From: Lentisphaeria bacterium
GTDB lineage: Bacteria; Verrucomicrobiota; Lentisphaeria; Oligosphaerales; PUNB01
DNA: 12,866 nucleotides
Direction of reading: 5' to 3'
Assembly (NCBI GenBank): GCA_007133055.1
Contig: SLNM01000026.1
Location: 1-12,866 of the forward strand
Shown here: positions 1-8,867 of the stretch, piece by piece
How the letters are laid out: every line of letters starts with the position of its first letter
Numbering within the stretch: position 1 is the stretch's first letter
Notes under the pieces: model-generated
Databases searched by the model: none
The model's input: only the letters and a program-made list of their open reading frames with translations
Told to the model about the DNA's origin: nothing
Made by a program: the position numbers and the translations under genes

Positions 1-33
1 CAAAACTCCGCAAATATTATAGCCAGACCAGGG
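1..33 (-). promoter_or_regulatory. Spacer after rplC with Shine-Dalgarno for an off-edge gene (probably rplD)
   Basis: Read on the minus strand, this stretch follows the rplC stop and ends at the window edge. It contains CGGAG (plus-strand ctccg at 6-10), a Shine-Dalgarno core placed 5 bases from the edge, so the next start codon should lie just outside. In most bacteria rplD (L4) follows rplC, which makes it the expected gene; this is inferred from gene order only. A TATAAT hexamer (plus-strand attata at 16-21) is also present, but I see no convincing -35 element 16-18 bases upstream of it, so I do not call a promoter. Confidence 0.4.
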
Positions 34-666
34 TTACCTCTTCACCGCCTGCCGGATCAGCACCAGCCCGCCACTGGCTCCGGGCACAGAACCCTCGACC
101 AGCATTACATTCTCCTGCGGACGCACCGCAACCACACGCAAACTCTGCGAGGTACGCCGCACGCCGCCCATCCTACCCGGCATCTTACGACCCTTGTAAA
201 TCTTACCGGGGTTGACGCACATTCCGATCGAACCGGGCCGGCGCATCCAACCGCCGCCGTGCGAGGCGCGGCCGCCACCGAAGTTGTAGCGCTTTACCAC
301 TCCCTGAAAACCACGACCTTTGCTGCGGCCCGAAACATCGACATATTCACCGGGCTCAAAGATATCTACGCCGATGGTTTCGCCGACTTTCATTTCGCCA
401 TCCTCGGCCAGCCTGATCTCCCGCATGGTCAGAGGCGGCGCGTCCTCCAGGCCGGACGCACGCAGATGACCCTTGACAGCCTTGGAAACGCGGCGATGGC
501 TGCGGCGTCCAAAGCCAAGCTGAACCGCCGAATAACCATCCTTCTCCTGACTGCGCAGACCGGTAACCATGCATGGGCCGGCTTGCAAGGCGGTAACCGA
601 AACCCGACGCCCGCTCTCCTCGAAAACCTGGGTCATCCCCAGTTTTTTGCCAATAATACCCTTCAT
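34..666 (-). CDS. rplC: 50S ribosomal protein L3
   Basis: L3 is an early-assembly protein of the large subunit that binds 23S rRNA; a long loop reaches toward the peptidyl transferase centre. The 210-residue product matches the family length (209 in E. coli). It opens with the typical [15 protein letters not shown] and has the [15 protein letters not shown] segment (about 112-126), the tip-loop region GSIG then MCVNPGK (145-155), [11 protein letters not shown] (158-168) and a VPGASGG C-terminal motif (194-200). The open frame runs upstream to a TTG at 684, but the ATG at 666 gives the family N-terminus and has AAGGA at 677-681 with 10-base spacing. That Shine-Dalgarno overlaps the rpsJ stop codon, so the two genes are probably translationally coupled. 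The E. coli residues N149 and Q150 (Q150 is methylated by PrmB) align with Cys150 and Val151 here. Stop codon TAA. Confidence 0.97.
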   Translation of the reverse strand: MKGIIGKKLGMTQVFEESGRRVSVTALQAGPCMVTGLRSQEKDGYSAVQLGFGRRSHRRVSKAVKGHLRASGLEDAPPLTMREIRLAEDGEMKVGETIGVDIFEPGEYVDVSGRSKGRGFQGVVKRYNFGGGRASHGGGWMRRPGSIGMCVNPGKIYKGRKMPGRMGGVRRTSQSLRVVAVRPQENVMLVEGSVPGASGGLVLIRQAVKR

Positions 667-680
667 AATCGGTACTTCCT

Positions 681-992
681 TCAAATCTTAATCGCAATGT
701 CGACCCCGGCGGGCAGACTTAGTTTTTTCAGTTCGTCCACAGTTTTAGCCGTCGGATCAACAATGTCCATCATTCTTTTATGGGTACGGATTTCAAACTG
801 CTCCATCGACTTCTTGTTGACGTGCGGCGAACGATTGACCGAAAAGCGTTCAATCCTGGTGGGCAGCGGAATCGGACCGGTGACCCGGGCGCCGCTGCGC
901 TTGACCGTTCTGACAATGTCGCCGGTGGACTGGTCCAAAACACGGTGATCAAAGCCCTGAAGCCTGATGCGAATCATTTGTTTTGCTGCCAT
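681..992 (-). CDS. rpsJ: 30S ribosomal protein S10 (NusE)
   Basis: S10 is a head protein of the small subunit and, as NusE, binds NusB and NusG in antitermination and transcription-translation coupling. The product has 103 residues, the same as E. coli S10. Recognisable parts are [16 protein letters not shown] (about 7-22), the extended loop [23 protein letters not shown] (39-61) and [14 protein letters not shown] (67-80). It ends in [13 protein letters not shown]. The start at 992 has only a poor Shine-Dalgarno: AGGAAG abuts the ATG, with GAGA a little further upstream. A second in-frame ATG at 977 would give 98 residues. It is the first gene after fusA and follows a 92-base spacer with repeats. 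Only 14 bases separate it from rplC. Stop codon TGA. Confidence 0.97.
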   Translation of the reverse strand: MAAKQMIRIRLQGFDHRVLDQSTGDIVRTVKRSGARVTGPIPLPTRIERFSVNRSPHVNKKSMEQFEIRTHKRMMDIVDPTAKTVDELKKLSLPAGVDIAIKI

Positions 993-1025
993 CTTCCTGT
1001 TCTCTGAATCTCGGTTGTGATTGCG

Positions 1026-1075
1026 AGGCCAACCTGAACTACCAGGCCAGCCTGAGTTGTTAATCCTAGCCTGAA
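1026..1075. repeat. Three degenerate direct repeats in the fusA-rpsJ spacer
   Basis: On the plus strand three related 13-base units are spaced 18-19 bases apart: aggccaacctgaa (1026-1038), aggccagcctgag (1044-1056) and atcctagcctgaa (1063-1075). The shared core is cc-A/T-R-(g/a)cctga. A fourth partial unit (aggctagga, 1082-1090) reads as the inverted partner of the third. In the mRNA they appear as TCAGGYTRG-type elements between the fusA stop and rpsJ. I recognise no family; they may be a small tandem expansion or protein or RNA binding sites. Confidence 0.5.
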
Positions 1076-1084
1076 CAATGCAGG

Positions 1085-1099
<15 letters not shown>
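1064..1099 (+). terminator. Perfect 10-bp hairpin over the fusA stop codon; candidate antisense terminator
   Basis: Plus-strand tcctagcctg (1064-1073) and caggctagga (1081-1090) are exact reverse complements around a 7-base loop. The right arm contains the fusA stop codon (1085-1087). Read on the plus strand, the stem is followed by GGCC and then five T (1095-1099), which resembles an intrinsic terminator for transcription antisense to the operon. Read on the minus strand, the stem is followed by TTAACAACTC without a U-tract, so it is unlikely to end the operon transcript; there it could instead protect or process the fusA mRNA end. The hairpin is certain as sequence; its function is inferred and the 4-base gap before the T run weakens the terminator reading. 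Confidence 0.35.
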
Positions 1100-3205
<2,106 letters not shown>

Positions 3206-3235
3206 GAAAAATCAGTCAAAGGTTGACATCTCTCA

Positions 3236-3703
3236 CTACCATCGATAATGGGCGAAGGCACGGTTGGCAGCCGCCATTTTATGGGTGTCATCCCGTTTTT
3301 TCACCGCGTTACCGGTATTTTCATAGGCATCCATCAGTTCACTGGCCAAGGTGTCCTGCATTGCCCCCTTGCGGGCTCGGGCGAAGCCGAGTATCCAGCG
3401 CATGGCGAGCGAGACCTGGCGCTCGGGATTAACCTCGACCGGCACCTGGTAGGTGGCGCCGCCAACCCGCCGGCTCTTCACCTCAAGTTGCGGCTTGACA
3501 TTCTCTATGGCCTGTAAAAAAATTTCCAAAGGATCAGTCTCCGGCTTCTTCTCCCCCAGGGTTTCCAAAGCCTGATAGACAATTTTCCGGGCCACCGACT
3601 TCTTGCCGCGCTCCATCAAAAAATTTATCATTCGGGCGACCAGCTCGCTGTTGTACTTAACGTCAGGTATCAGCTCACGTTTTTCCGCGCGTCTTCTTCT
3701 CAT
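3236..3703 (-). CDS. rpsG: 30S ribosomal protein S7
   Basis: S7 nucleates assembly of the small-subunit head by binding the 3' major domain of 16S rRNA and sits at the E site. The 155-residue product matches the family. It has the basic N-terminus [29 protein letters not shown] (17-35), the beta-hairpin region [17 protein letters not shown] (75-91) that contacts the E site, and the C-terminal helix ending in FAHYRW. It lacks the long C-terminal tail seen in some E. coli strains. The start ATG at 3703 has AGGA at 3715-3718 with 11-base spacing. It ends TGG TAG TGA, with two adjacent in-frame stops. In E. coli S7 represses its own operon by binding the rpsL-rpsG spacer; the equivalent spacer here is long and structured. 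Confidence 0.97.
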   Translation of the reverse strand: MRRRRAEKRELIPDVKYNSELVARMINFLMERGKKSVARKIVYQALETLGEKKPETDPLEIFLQAIENVKPQLEVKSRRVGGATYQVPVEVNPERQVSLAMRWILGFARARKGAMQDTLASELMDAYENTGNAVKKRDDTHKMAAANRAFAHYRW

Positions 3704-3921
3704 AACATCAAATTTCCTGCTTACTTAAAAAAAAGTTTGGTTTCAACCGCAATTCCAGAGCCGGGCAGGCAAGCCCGGGCCTTCGAACTTAATGCGGCAG
3801 TGAGTGCATCTCCCGTCCGCGTCCCCTCAAATCAACGCAGCCATCGCCGTTGATCGGCGGAAAGAATCGAGCTTCGCCGCTCTGGCACCTAACGGTGCCG
3901 GACCCCGTCGATGGCGAACAG
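3704..3921 (-). promoter_or_regulatory. Structured 218-base rpsL-rpsG spacer; candidate S7 control region
   Basis: This spacer has no plausible gene. Inverted repeats seen directly are: ggcacc/ggtgcc (3884-3889 and 3894-3899, 4-base loop), atcaacg/cgttgat (3831-3837 and 3848-3854, 10-base loop), cgccg/cggcg (3845-3849 and 3855-3859, competing with the previous one) and ccgggc/gcccgg (3761-3766 and 3773-3778, 6-base loop). In addition gccatcg (3840-3846), within the loop of the second hairpin, is complementary to cgatggc (3909-3915) just after the rpsL stop, which would make a pseudoknot. An 8-base U run in the mRNA (3727-3734) lies close before rpsG but is not directly preceded by a strong stem, so I do not call a terminator. 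In E. coli this is where S7 binds for feedback control; a similar role here is inference. Confidence 0.4.
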
Positions 3922-4290
3922 TCAGGAGCCTTTGGCTCCGTATTTGCTGCGTCCCCGTTTGCGCCCGTCAACCCCCAGGCAGTCAAGCGAACCACGCACA
4001 ATATGATAGCGCACGCCGGGCAAGTCCCGCACTCTGCCGCCACGCACCAGAACGACGCTGTGCTCCTGCAAGTTATGACCCTCGCCGCCAACGTAGGCAG
4101 TGACTTCCTGGCCGTTGGTCAGGCGTACGCGGGCAATCTTGCGCAAGGCTGAATTGGGTTTCTTCGGAGTGCGCGTGGTCACTTGCAGACATACCCCGCG
4201 CCTTTGCGGGCTGCCAGCCAGCGCCCGAGCGCGTTTGCCGGCAACCTTTGCCCTGCGCCCCTTGCGCACCAGTTGATTAATCGTAGGCAT
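3922..4290 (-). CDS. rpsL: 30S ribosomal protein S12
   Basis: S12 lies at the decoding centre of the small subunit and influences accuracy and streptomycin binding. The 122-residue product is complete: [12 protein letters not shown] at the start, [13 protein letters not shown] (39-51), [28 protein letters not shown] (69-96) and a KYGAKGS end. Lys43 and Lys44 of the PKKPNS loop are conserved, and Asp89 (the site RimO methylthiolates in E. coli) is present. Position 88 is Arg (codon at 4027-4029) where most bacteria have Lys; substitution of this Lys by Arg is a classical streptomycin-resistance change. The start has an AAGGA Shine-Dalgarno at 4300-4304 with 9-base spacing. It is the first gene of the str cluster, 167 bases after rpoC. 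Stop codon TGA. Confidence 0.98.
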   Translation of the reverse strand: MPTINQLVRKGRRAKVAGKRARALAGSPQRRGVCLQVTTRTPKKPNSALRKIARVRLTNGQEVTAYVGGEGHNLQEHSVVLVRGGRVRDLPGVRYHIVRGSLDCLGVDGRKRGRSKYGAKGS

Positions 4291-4457
4291 ACTTTAATGT
4301 CCTTGTTGTATTGTCCCGAAAAACAGGTTTGTAAAGTAAACTCGTATTGTCTTAATTCAAGCCCGGCCGAAAATATTAATAACTGCCGGATTTTTGTTCT
4401 GGACAAGGTTTAAACCAACACGAATTCGGTGCATTGCCATTTTCGCGAAGAGCCTCA
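4291..4457 (-). promoter_or_regulatory. AT-rich rpoC-rpsL spacer with rpsL Shine-Dalgarno and possible str promoter
   Basis: This 167-base spacer is clearly richer in A and T than the flanking genes. AAGGA (4300-4304) serves rpsL. Possible sigma70-like pairs on the minus strand are TTGGTT with AAAAAT at 17-base spacing and TTGAAT with ACTTTA at 17-base spacing; neither is strong. Short palindromes occur at 4407-4416 (ggtttaaacc), 4421-4428 (cgaattcg) and 4442-4449 (ttcgcgaa). An 8-base direct repeat gtattgtc is at 4308-4315 and 4344-4351, 36 bases apart. I see no intrinsic terminator for rpoC. Neither a separate promoter nor readthrough from rpoC can be settled from sequence alone. Confidence 0.3.
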
Positions 4458-7400
4458 CTAGATATCCAGCACCGCCTTGGCCTGGGCCAGCTTGTCCTTT
4501 TTTGCCTCTGCCTCCTGACGCTCCGCATCCACAGCCCGTTCCTCCCCTTCGGCCTCGGACTCGGGAACGTTCTTCTTGAGCGCCACATCATGTACCTTGG
4601 AGTAGCCGGTGCCCGCCGGAATCAGATGCCCCATGATCACATTCTCCTTGAACCCCATCAGATGATCGACCGCGCCGGAAGTGGCGGCTTCGGTCAGAAT
4701 CCGGGTGGTGTCCTGGAACGAGGCGGCCGAGATAAAGCTCTCGGTTTCCAAGGATGCCTTGGTGATGCCCAGAAGAATCGGCTGCGCCTCGGCCGGCTGG
4801 CCGCCCTCGGCGATGACCCGGGCGTTCTCCTCGACAAACTTGCCGCGGTCAATCGTCTCGCCATACAGGAAAACGGTGGTGCCCGGATCGGTCACTCGAA
4901 CCTTCCGCATCATTTGACGCACGATAATCTCTATGTGCTTGTCGTTAATCTCAACCCCCTGCAAACGATAAACCTCCTGAACCTGGTTGACAAGATGCTC
5001 GCGCAGTTCCTGCGGACCGCAGACTTCGAGTATTTCCTGCGGCACCTCGGCACCGTCGGTTATCGGCTGACCCTTGCGGACAAAATCACCGTTGAAAACC
5101 ACCAAACGCTTGGCGGCCGGAATCACATGCTCCTCCTCCTGGCCGCTCTCTGTGTCGCGAATCACCACCGTACGCTTGCCGCGGGTAATCCTGCCAAACT
5201 CAATCACTCCGTCGATCTTGGCAATCTCCGCCGCCTCCTTGGGCCTTCTGGCCTCAAGCAACTCGGACACTCTGGGCAGACCGCCGGTGATGTCCCGAGT
5301 TCGGGATATTTGCCTCGGCGTACGGGCAATGGTCTGGCCGGCACGCACGATCTCCCCTTCCTCAACCATGATATGGGCGCCGCCAGGCATGCTGTAGTGG
5401 TCAAGAATCCTGTCCTTGCCGTCCAGCACCACCAATTGCGGATGCAAATCCTCCCGATGCTCCATCACCGTGACTTCCTCGGTGCCGGTCGCTTGCTCTA
5501 CCTCGCGCTTCAGCGTAACCCCCTCGATCAGATCGCGATAGCCAATCCGCCCCTGAGCCTCACTGATGATCGGCAGATTGTAGGGGTCCCACGAGGCGAA
5601 CACCTGGTTCTTGCGCAATGCCTCTCCATTCTTCTGCGAAAGCACAGTGCCGCTCAGCAGCTTGTGCCGCTCCAGCTCGATCCCGTCCTTGCCTTCGATC
5701 ACGGCAAAGCCGTTTCGGTTAAGCACTACCAGCCGGCCATCTTCCTGGGCCACCGACCGGATATCCTCGAGACGCAGCGTGCCGTTTACTTTGGCCCGGA
5801 GCACCGGCTGGCGGAAAGCCACAGTGGCGGTGCCGCCGTAATGGAAAGTCCGCATGGTCAACTGGGTACCCGGCTCACCAATCGACTGCGCGGCGATAAT
5901 GCCCAAAGCATCACCCTCCAGAGGCAGCTCGTTGGTGGCCAAATTGCGACCATAGCAAAGGACACAGATGCCTCCCTTGCTTTCACAGGTCAGCACCGAG
6001 CGCAAATGCACCCGCTCAATGCCGACATCGATGATCTTGTCGGCAATCGCCGGTGTGATCTCCTGATTGGCCCGAACCAGCAATTCGGCCTTGTCATCGC
6101 TCAGAGGGTTGTGGATGTCATCGATGCTGAAGCGACCGACAATGCGATCCCTCAGCGGCACAATTTCCTCGTCCCCCTCGATGATCCCCCTGACCCAGAT
6201 GCCGTTGACCGTGTGACAATCCTTTTCGACGCACACCACATCGTGGGCGACATCGACCAGCTTGCGCGTCATATAGCCTGAGTCGGCGGTTTTCAGCGCC
6301 GTGTCGGCCAATCCTTTGCGGGCGCCGTGCGAGCTCAGGAAATACTCCAGAACGGAAAGCCCCTCGCGGAAGTTGGCCAAAATCGGCCGTTCGATAATCT
6401 CGCCGGACGGCTTGGCAATCAGTCCGCGCATGGCAGCCAACTGCTTGACCTGGTCGCGCGTGCCGCGGGCGCCTGAGTCAAGCATGGCAAAGACCGGATT
6501 GATGTCATCCCGCCCGTCGTTGGCCTCCAAGGTCTGATAGAGCACCGCCGACAGCTCGTTGGCGGTCTGGGTCCAAATGTCAATGCATTTCTGGTTGCGC
6601 TCGTTCTCCGTGATAATCCCCTGCTCCCGTTGCCTGCGAACCTGCATAACCTGTTCGGTGGCCTCGGCCACCCGCTCCCCTTTCTCGCGGGGAATAATCA
6701 TGTCGCTGATGGCAATCGAAAACCCAGCCTGGGTCGCATATTCGTATCCAAGGTTCTTCAAGCGGTCGAGCAGAGCCACAACCTCTTTATGCCCGGACAC
6801 CTCATAGCAGGTCCTGATCATCGTGCCCAGCGTTTTCTTGCCCACAACCTGGTTGAAGAACCCCAGCTCGTCCGGCCAGATTTCCTTGAAAATACAGCGC
6901 CCGGCAGTGGTTTCGATAAACTTAACCTGCGCATCGCCCCATGGCCGTCCGTTACTGCCCAAATCAGGATTTCGCAGCCGAATCCACTGATGAATGCTGA
7001 CTTTGCCGGCGTGCAAGGCTCGCAGCACCTCGAAATAGTCGTTAAAGGCGGGGGGCTTTGTCTCCGAATCCTGGTTTTGATTCGATTTTCTGGGTGTGCA
7101 AGTCAGATAGTAAACACCGAGCGCGATGTCCTGGCTGGGAGTGGCGATCGGCTGGCCGTTGGCGGGCGAAAAAAGGTTGTTCGAGGACAACATCATTGTC
7201 CTAGCCTCCATTTGCGCCTCGTTGGACAGCGGAATATGAACCGCCATCTGGTCGCCGTCGAAGTCGGCGTTGTAAGCCTGGCAGACCAGCGGATGCAAAC
7301 GTATTGCCTGCCCCTCGATCAGAATCGGGTCGAAGGCCTGTATGCTCAGCCGATGCAAGGTTGGAGCGCGGTTGAGCAATATCGGATGACCCTTGATTAC

Positions 7401-8645
7401 CTCGTCCAATACATCCCAGACAATCGACGCCCGGCGCTCAATCATTTTCTTGGCGTTACGCACCGTATGCACGGCGCCAACCTCGCGCAGCCGATTGATA
7501 ATGAAAGGCTCGAACAAAGTCAGAGCCATTTCCTTGGGCAGCCCGCACTGATGCAGCTCCAACTCAGGACCAACCACAATCACCGAACGACCCGAATAGT
7601 CGACCCGTTTGCCCAGCAGATTCTGGCGGAACCGTCCCTGCTTGCCCTTGAGCATGTCGCTGAGCGACTTCAGCGGACGATTGCCGGTGCCGGTTACCGG
7701 CCGGCCATGGCGACCATTGTCGAGCAGAGCGTCGACCGCTTCCTGGAGCATGCGTTTTTCATTGCGGATAATCACTTCCGGGGTATGCAGTTGCAGCAAA
7801 TTCTTCAGTCGGTTGTTGCGATTGATCACCCGGCGGTAGAGATCGTTAAGGTCGGAGGTGGCGAATCTTCCCCCCTCCAACGGCACCAGCGGACGCAGGT
7901 CAGGCGGAATCACCGGCAGCATGGTCAAAATCATCCACTTCGGGTCCATGTTGTTCTGGTGGAACCCCTCGACCAGGCGCAGCCGTTTGGCGATTCTCTT
8001 GCGCTCCGCCTTGCTTCTGGTGCTCTGCATCTGCATCTCCAGCTCGGACTGCAGCGATTCCAAGTTCAACTGCCCAAGCAGAGATTGAATCGCCTCCGCC
8101 CCCATGCCAGCCTGAAAATTGCTGCCGTAGGTCTCGCGGGCCTCCCGATACTCGTCGTCGGTGAGCGAACTTTTGTGCTGCAACGGCGTGTCCCCGGAGT
8201 CTACGACCACCCAGTTTTCGTAGTAGATGATGCGCTCCAGCTCACGCGCCGTCATGTCGAGCATCAACCCAAGCCGACTGGGCATGCATTTGAAAAACCA
8301 GATATGACAGATCGGCACCGCCAGCTCAAGATGCCCCATGCGCTCGCGCCGAACCCGGGACTGAGTAACCTCGACGCCGCAACGGTCGCAGACAATACCT
8401 TTGTGCTTGACTCTCTTGTACTTGCCGCAATTACATTCCCAGTCGCGGGTGGGTCCGAAAATACGCTCGCAAAACAAACCGCCCTTTTCCGGCTTGAAAG
8501 AACGGTAGTTGATGGTCTCCGGGTTCTTAACCTCACCCCGGCTCCAGGAACGAATGATTTCCGGAGAAGCCACCCCGATGGTGACACAACTGAAAGAGTC
8601 GCTGTCCGAAATGTCAAGAATTTCTTTCATGGCGTTACTATTCAA
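4458..8645 (-). CDS. rpoC: RNA polymerase beta' subunit
   Basis: Beta' forms half of the RNA polymerase active-site cleft and carries the catalytic Mg2+. The product is 1395 residues (E. coli 1407). With the TTG start at 8645, landmarks fall almost at E. coli numbering: zinc-binding Cys71, 73, 86 and 89; clamp and lid region; [10 protein letters not shown] with Asp461, 463 and 465; second zinc site Cys810, 887, 894 and 897; trigger-loop segment [16 protein letters not shown] (about 924-938). An SI3-type insertion of roughly 170-180 residues follows (about 938-1116), then [20 protein letters not shown]. The C-terminus is a charged tail of about 34 residues. I chose TTG because GGAGG (8654-8658) sits 8 bases upstream; the next in-frame ATG (8630) is 23 bases from that site, and the upstream GTG at 8717 lacks one. 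It ends TAG TGA, two adjacent stops. Confidence 0.97.
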   Translation of the reverse strand: MNSNAMKEILDISDSDSFSCVTIGVASPEIIRSWSRGEVKNPETINYRSFKPEKGGLFCERIFGPTRDWECNCGKYKRVKHKGIVCDRCGVEVTQSRVRRERMGHLELAVPICHIWFFKCMPSRLGLMLDMTARELERIIYYENWVVVDSGDTPLQHKSSLTDDEYREARETYGSNFQAGMGAEAIQSLLGQLNLESLQSELEMQMQSTRSKAERKRIAKRLRLVEGFHQNNMDPKWMILTMLPVIPPDLRPLVPLEGGRFATSDLNDLYRRVINRNNRLKNLLQLHTPEVIIRNEKRMLQEAVDALLDNGRHGRPVTGTGNRPLKSLSDMLKGKQGRFRQNLLGKRVDYSGRSVIVVGPELELHQCGLPKEMALTLFEPFIINRLREVGAVHTVRNAKKMIERRASIVWDVLDEVIKGHPILLNRAPTLHRLSIQAFDPILIEGQAIRLHPLVCQAYNADFDGDQMAVHIPLSNEAQMEARTMMLSSNNLFSPANGQPIATPSQDIALGVYYLTCTPRKSNQNQDSETKPPAFNDYFEVLRALHAGKVSIHQWIRLRNPDLGSNGRPWGDAQVKFIETTAGRCIFKEIWPDELGFFNQVVGKKTLGTMIRTCYEVSGHKEVVALLDRLKNLGYEYATQAGFSIAISDMIIPREKGERVAEATEQVMQVRRQREQGIITENERNQKCIDIWTQTANELSAVLYQTLEANDGRDDINPVFAMLDSGARGTRDQVKQLAAMRGLIAKPSGEIIERPILANFREGLSVLEYFLSSHGARKGLADTALKTADSGYMTRKLVDVAHDVVCVEKDCHTVNGIWVRGIIEGDEEIVPLRDRIVGRFSIDDIHNPLSDDKAELLVRANQEITPAIADKIIDVGIERVHLRSVLTCESKGGICVLCYGRNLATNELPLEGDALGIIAAQSIGEPGTQLTMRTFHYGGTATVAFRQPVLRAKVNGTLRLEDIRSVAQEDGRLVVLNRNGFAVIEGKDGIELERHKLLSGTVLSQKNGEALRKNQVFASWDPYNLPIISEAQGRIGYRDLIEGVTLKREVEQATGTEEVTVMEHREDLHPQLVVLDGKDRILDHYSMPGGAHIMVEEGEIVRAGQTIARTPRQISRTRDITGGLPRVSELLEARRPKEAAEIAKIDGVIEFGRITRGKRTVVIRDTESGQEEEHVIPAAKRLVVFNGDFVRKGQPITDGAEVPQEILEVCGPQELREHLVNQVQEVYRLQGVEINDKHIEIIVRQMMRKVRVTDPGTTVFLYGETIDRGKFVEENARVIAEGGQPAEAQPILLGITKASLETESFISAASFQDTTRILTEAATSGAVDHLMGFKENVIMGHLIPAGTGYSKVHDVALKKNVPESEAEGEERAVDAERQEAEAKKDKLAQAKAVLDI

Positions 8646-8867
8646 GATAACAGCCTCCAGGTTAAATGGTGCAGGTTGATTTGCAACGAAAAAACAATGA
8701 TATTCTACGGAATCCACGCCCCGTCATACTTGGCTTGTTCCAATGTCCGCCCCGACTTTGCGGTTCGGGGAGCGAACAACCAAGCTGCCCTCGGCCAGTG
8801 CGGCCTTCACCACCCCCTCAGACACGATTCCCGGCGAAGGCCGATCCGTCCGACCGACGTGCCGAGG
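8646..8867 (-). other. rpoB-rpoC spacer with in-frame open extension of rpoB
   Basis: The spacer is 222 bases. From the rpoB TGA (8868-8870) the same frame stays open for 47 codons until a second TGA at 8724-8726. By hand count 32 of these 47 codons end in G or C, resembling the neighbouring genes, and the middle reads SEGVVKAALAEGSLVVRSP. The remaining part (8646-8723) is more AT-rich, with six consecutive U in the mRNA, and holds the rpoC ribosome binding site. Inverted repeats are cggccttc/gaaggccg (8801-8808 and 8836-8843, 27-base loop) and gttcg/cgaac (8763-8767 and 8773-8777). I see no terminator or clear promoter. It may be the remnant of a longer RpoB C-terminus or simply a non-coding spacer. 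Confidence 0.45.
8654..8658 (-). promoter_or_regulatory. rpoC ribosome binding site that decides a TTG start
   Basis: The minus-strand GGAGG here is a full Shine-Dalgarno core. It lies 8 bases before the TTG at 8643-8645, the ideal distance, but 23 bases before the ATG at 8628-8630, which is the start one would otherwise choose. Both are in the same frame; the difference is five residues at the N-terminus of beta'. Confidence 0.7.

Noticed and set aside
16..21. TATAAT on the minus strand as a promoter for rplD
   Set aside because: No -35 element at suitable spacing, and the genes around it are closely packed in an operon.
3727..3734. Run of eight U in the mRNA before rpsG as an intrinsic terminator
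   Set aside because: Only a 3-4 bp stem lies just before it; the strong ccgggc hairpin is about 26 bases away, and a terminator here would cut off rpsG and fusA.
3789..4152. Small open frames of about 100 codons on both strands in the rpsL-rpsG region
   Set aside because: They overlap rpsL in other frames, have no convincing ribosome binding sites and no recognisable motifs.
4434..6281. A 615-codon plus-strand open frame opposite the rpoC 3' half
   Set aside because: Shadow of rpoC; no recognisable domain and composition typical of an antisense frame.
8646..8717. GTG start at 8717 giving a 24-residue longer beta'
   Set aside because: No properly placed Shine-Dalgarno, and the extra residues are not part of the family; TTG at 8645 is better supported.
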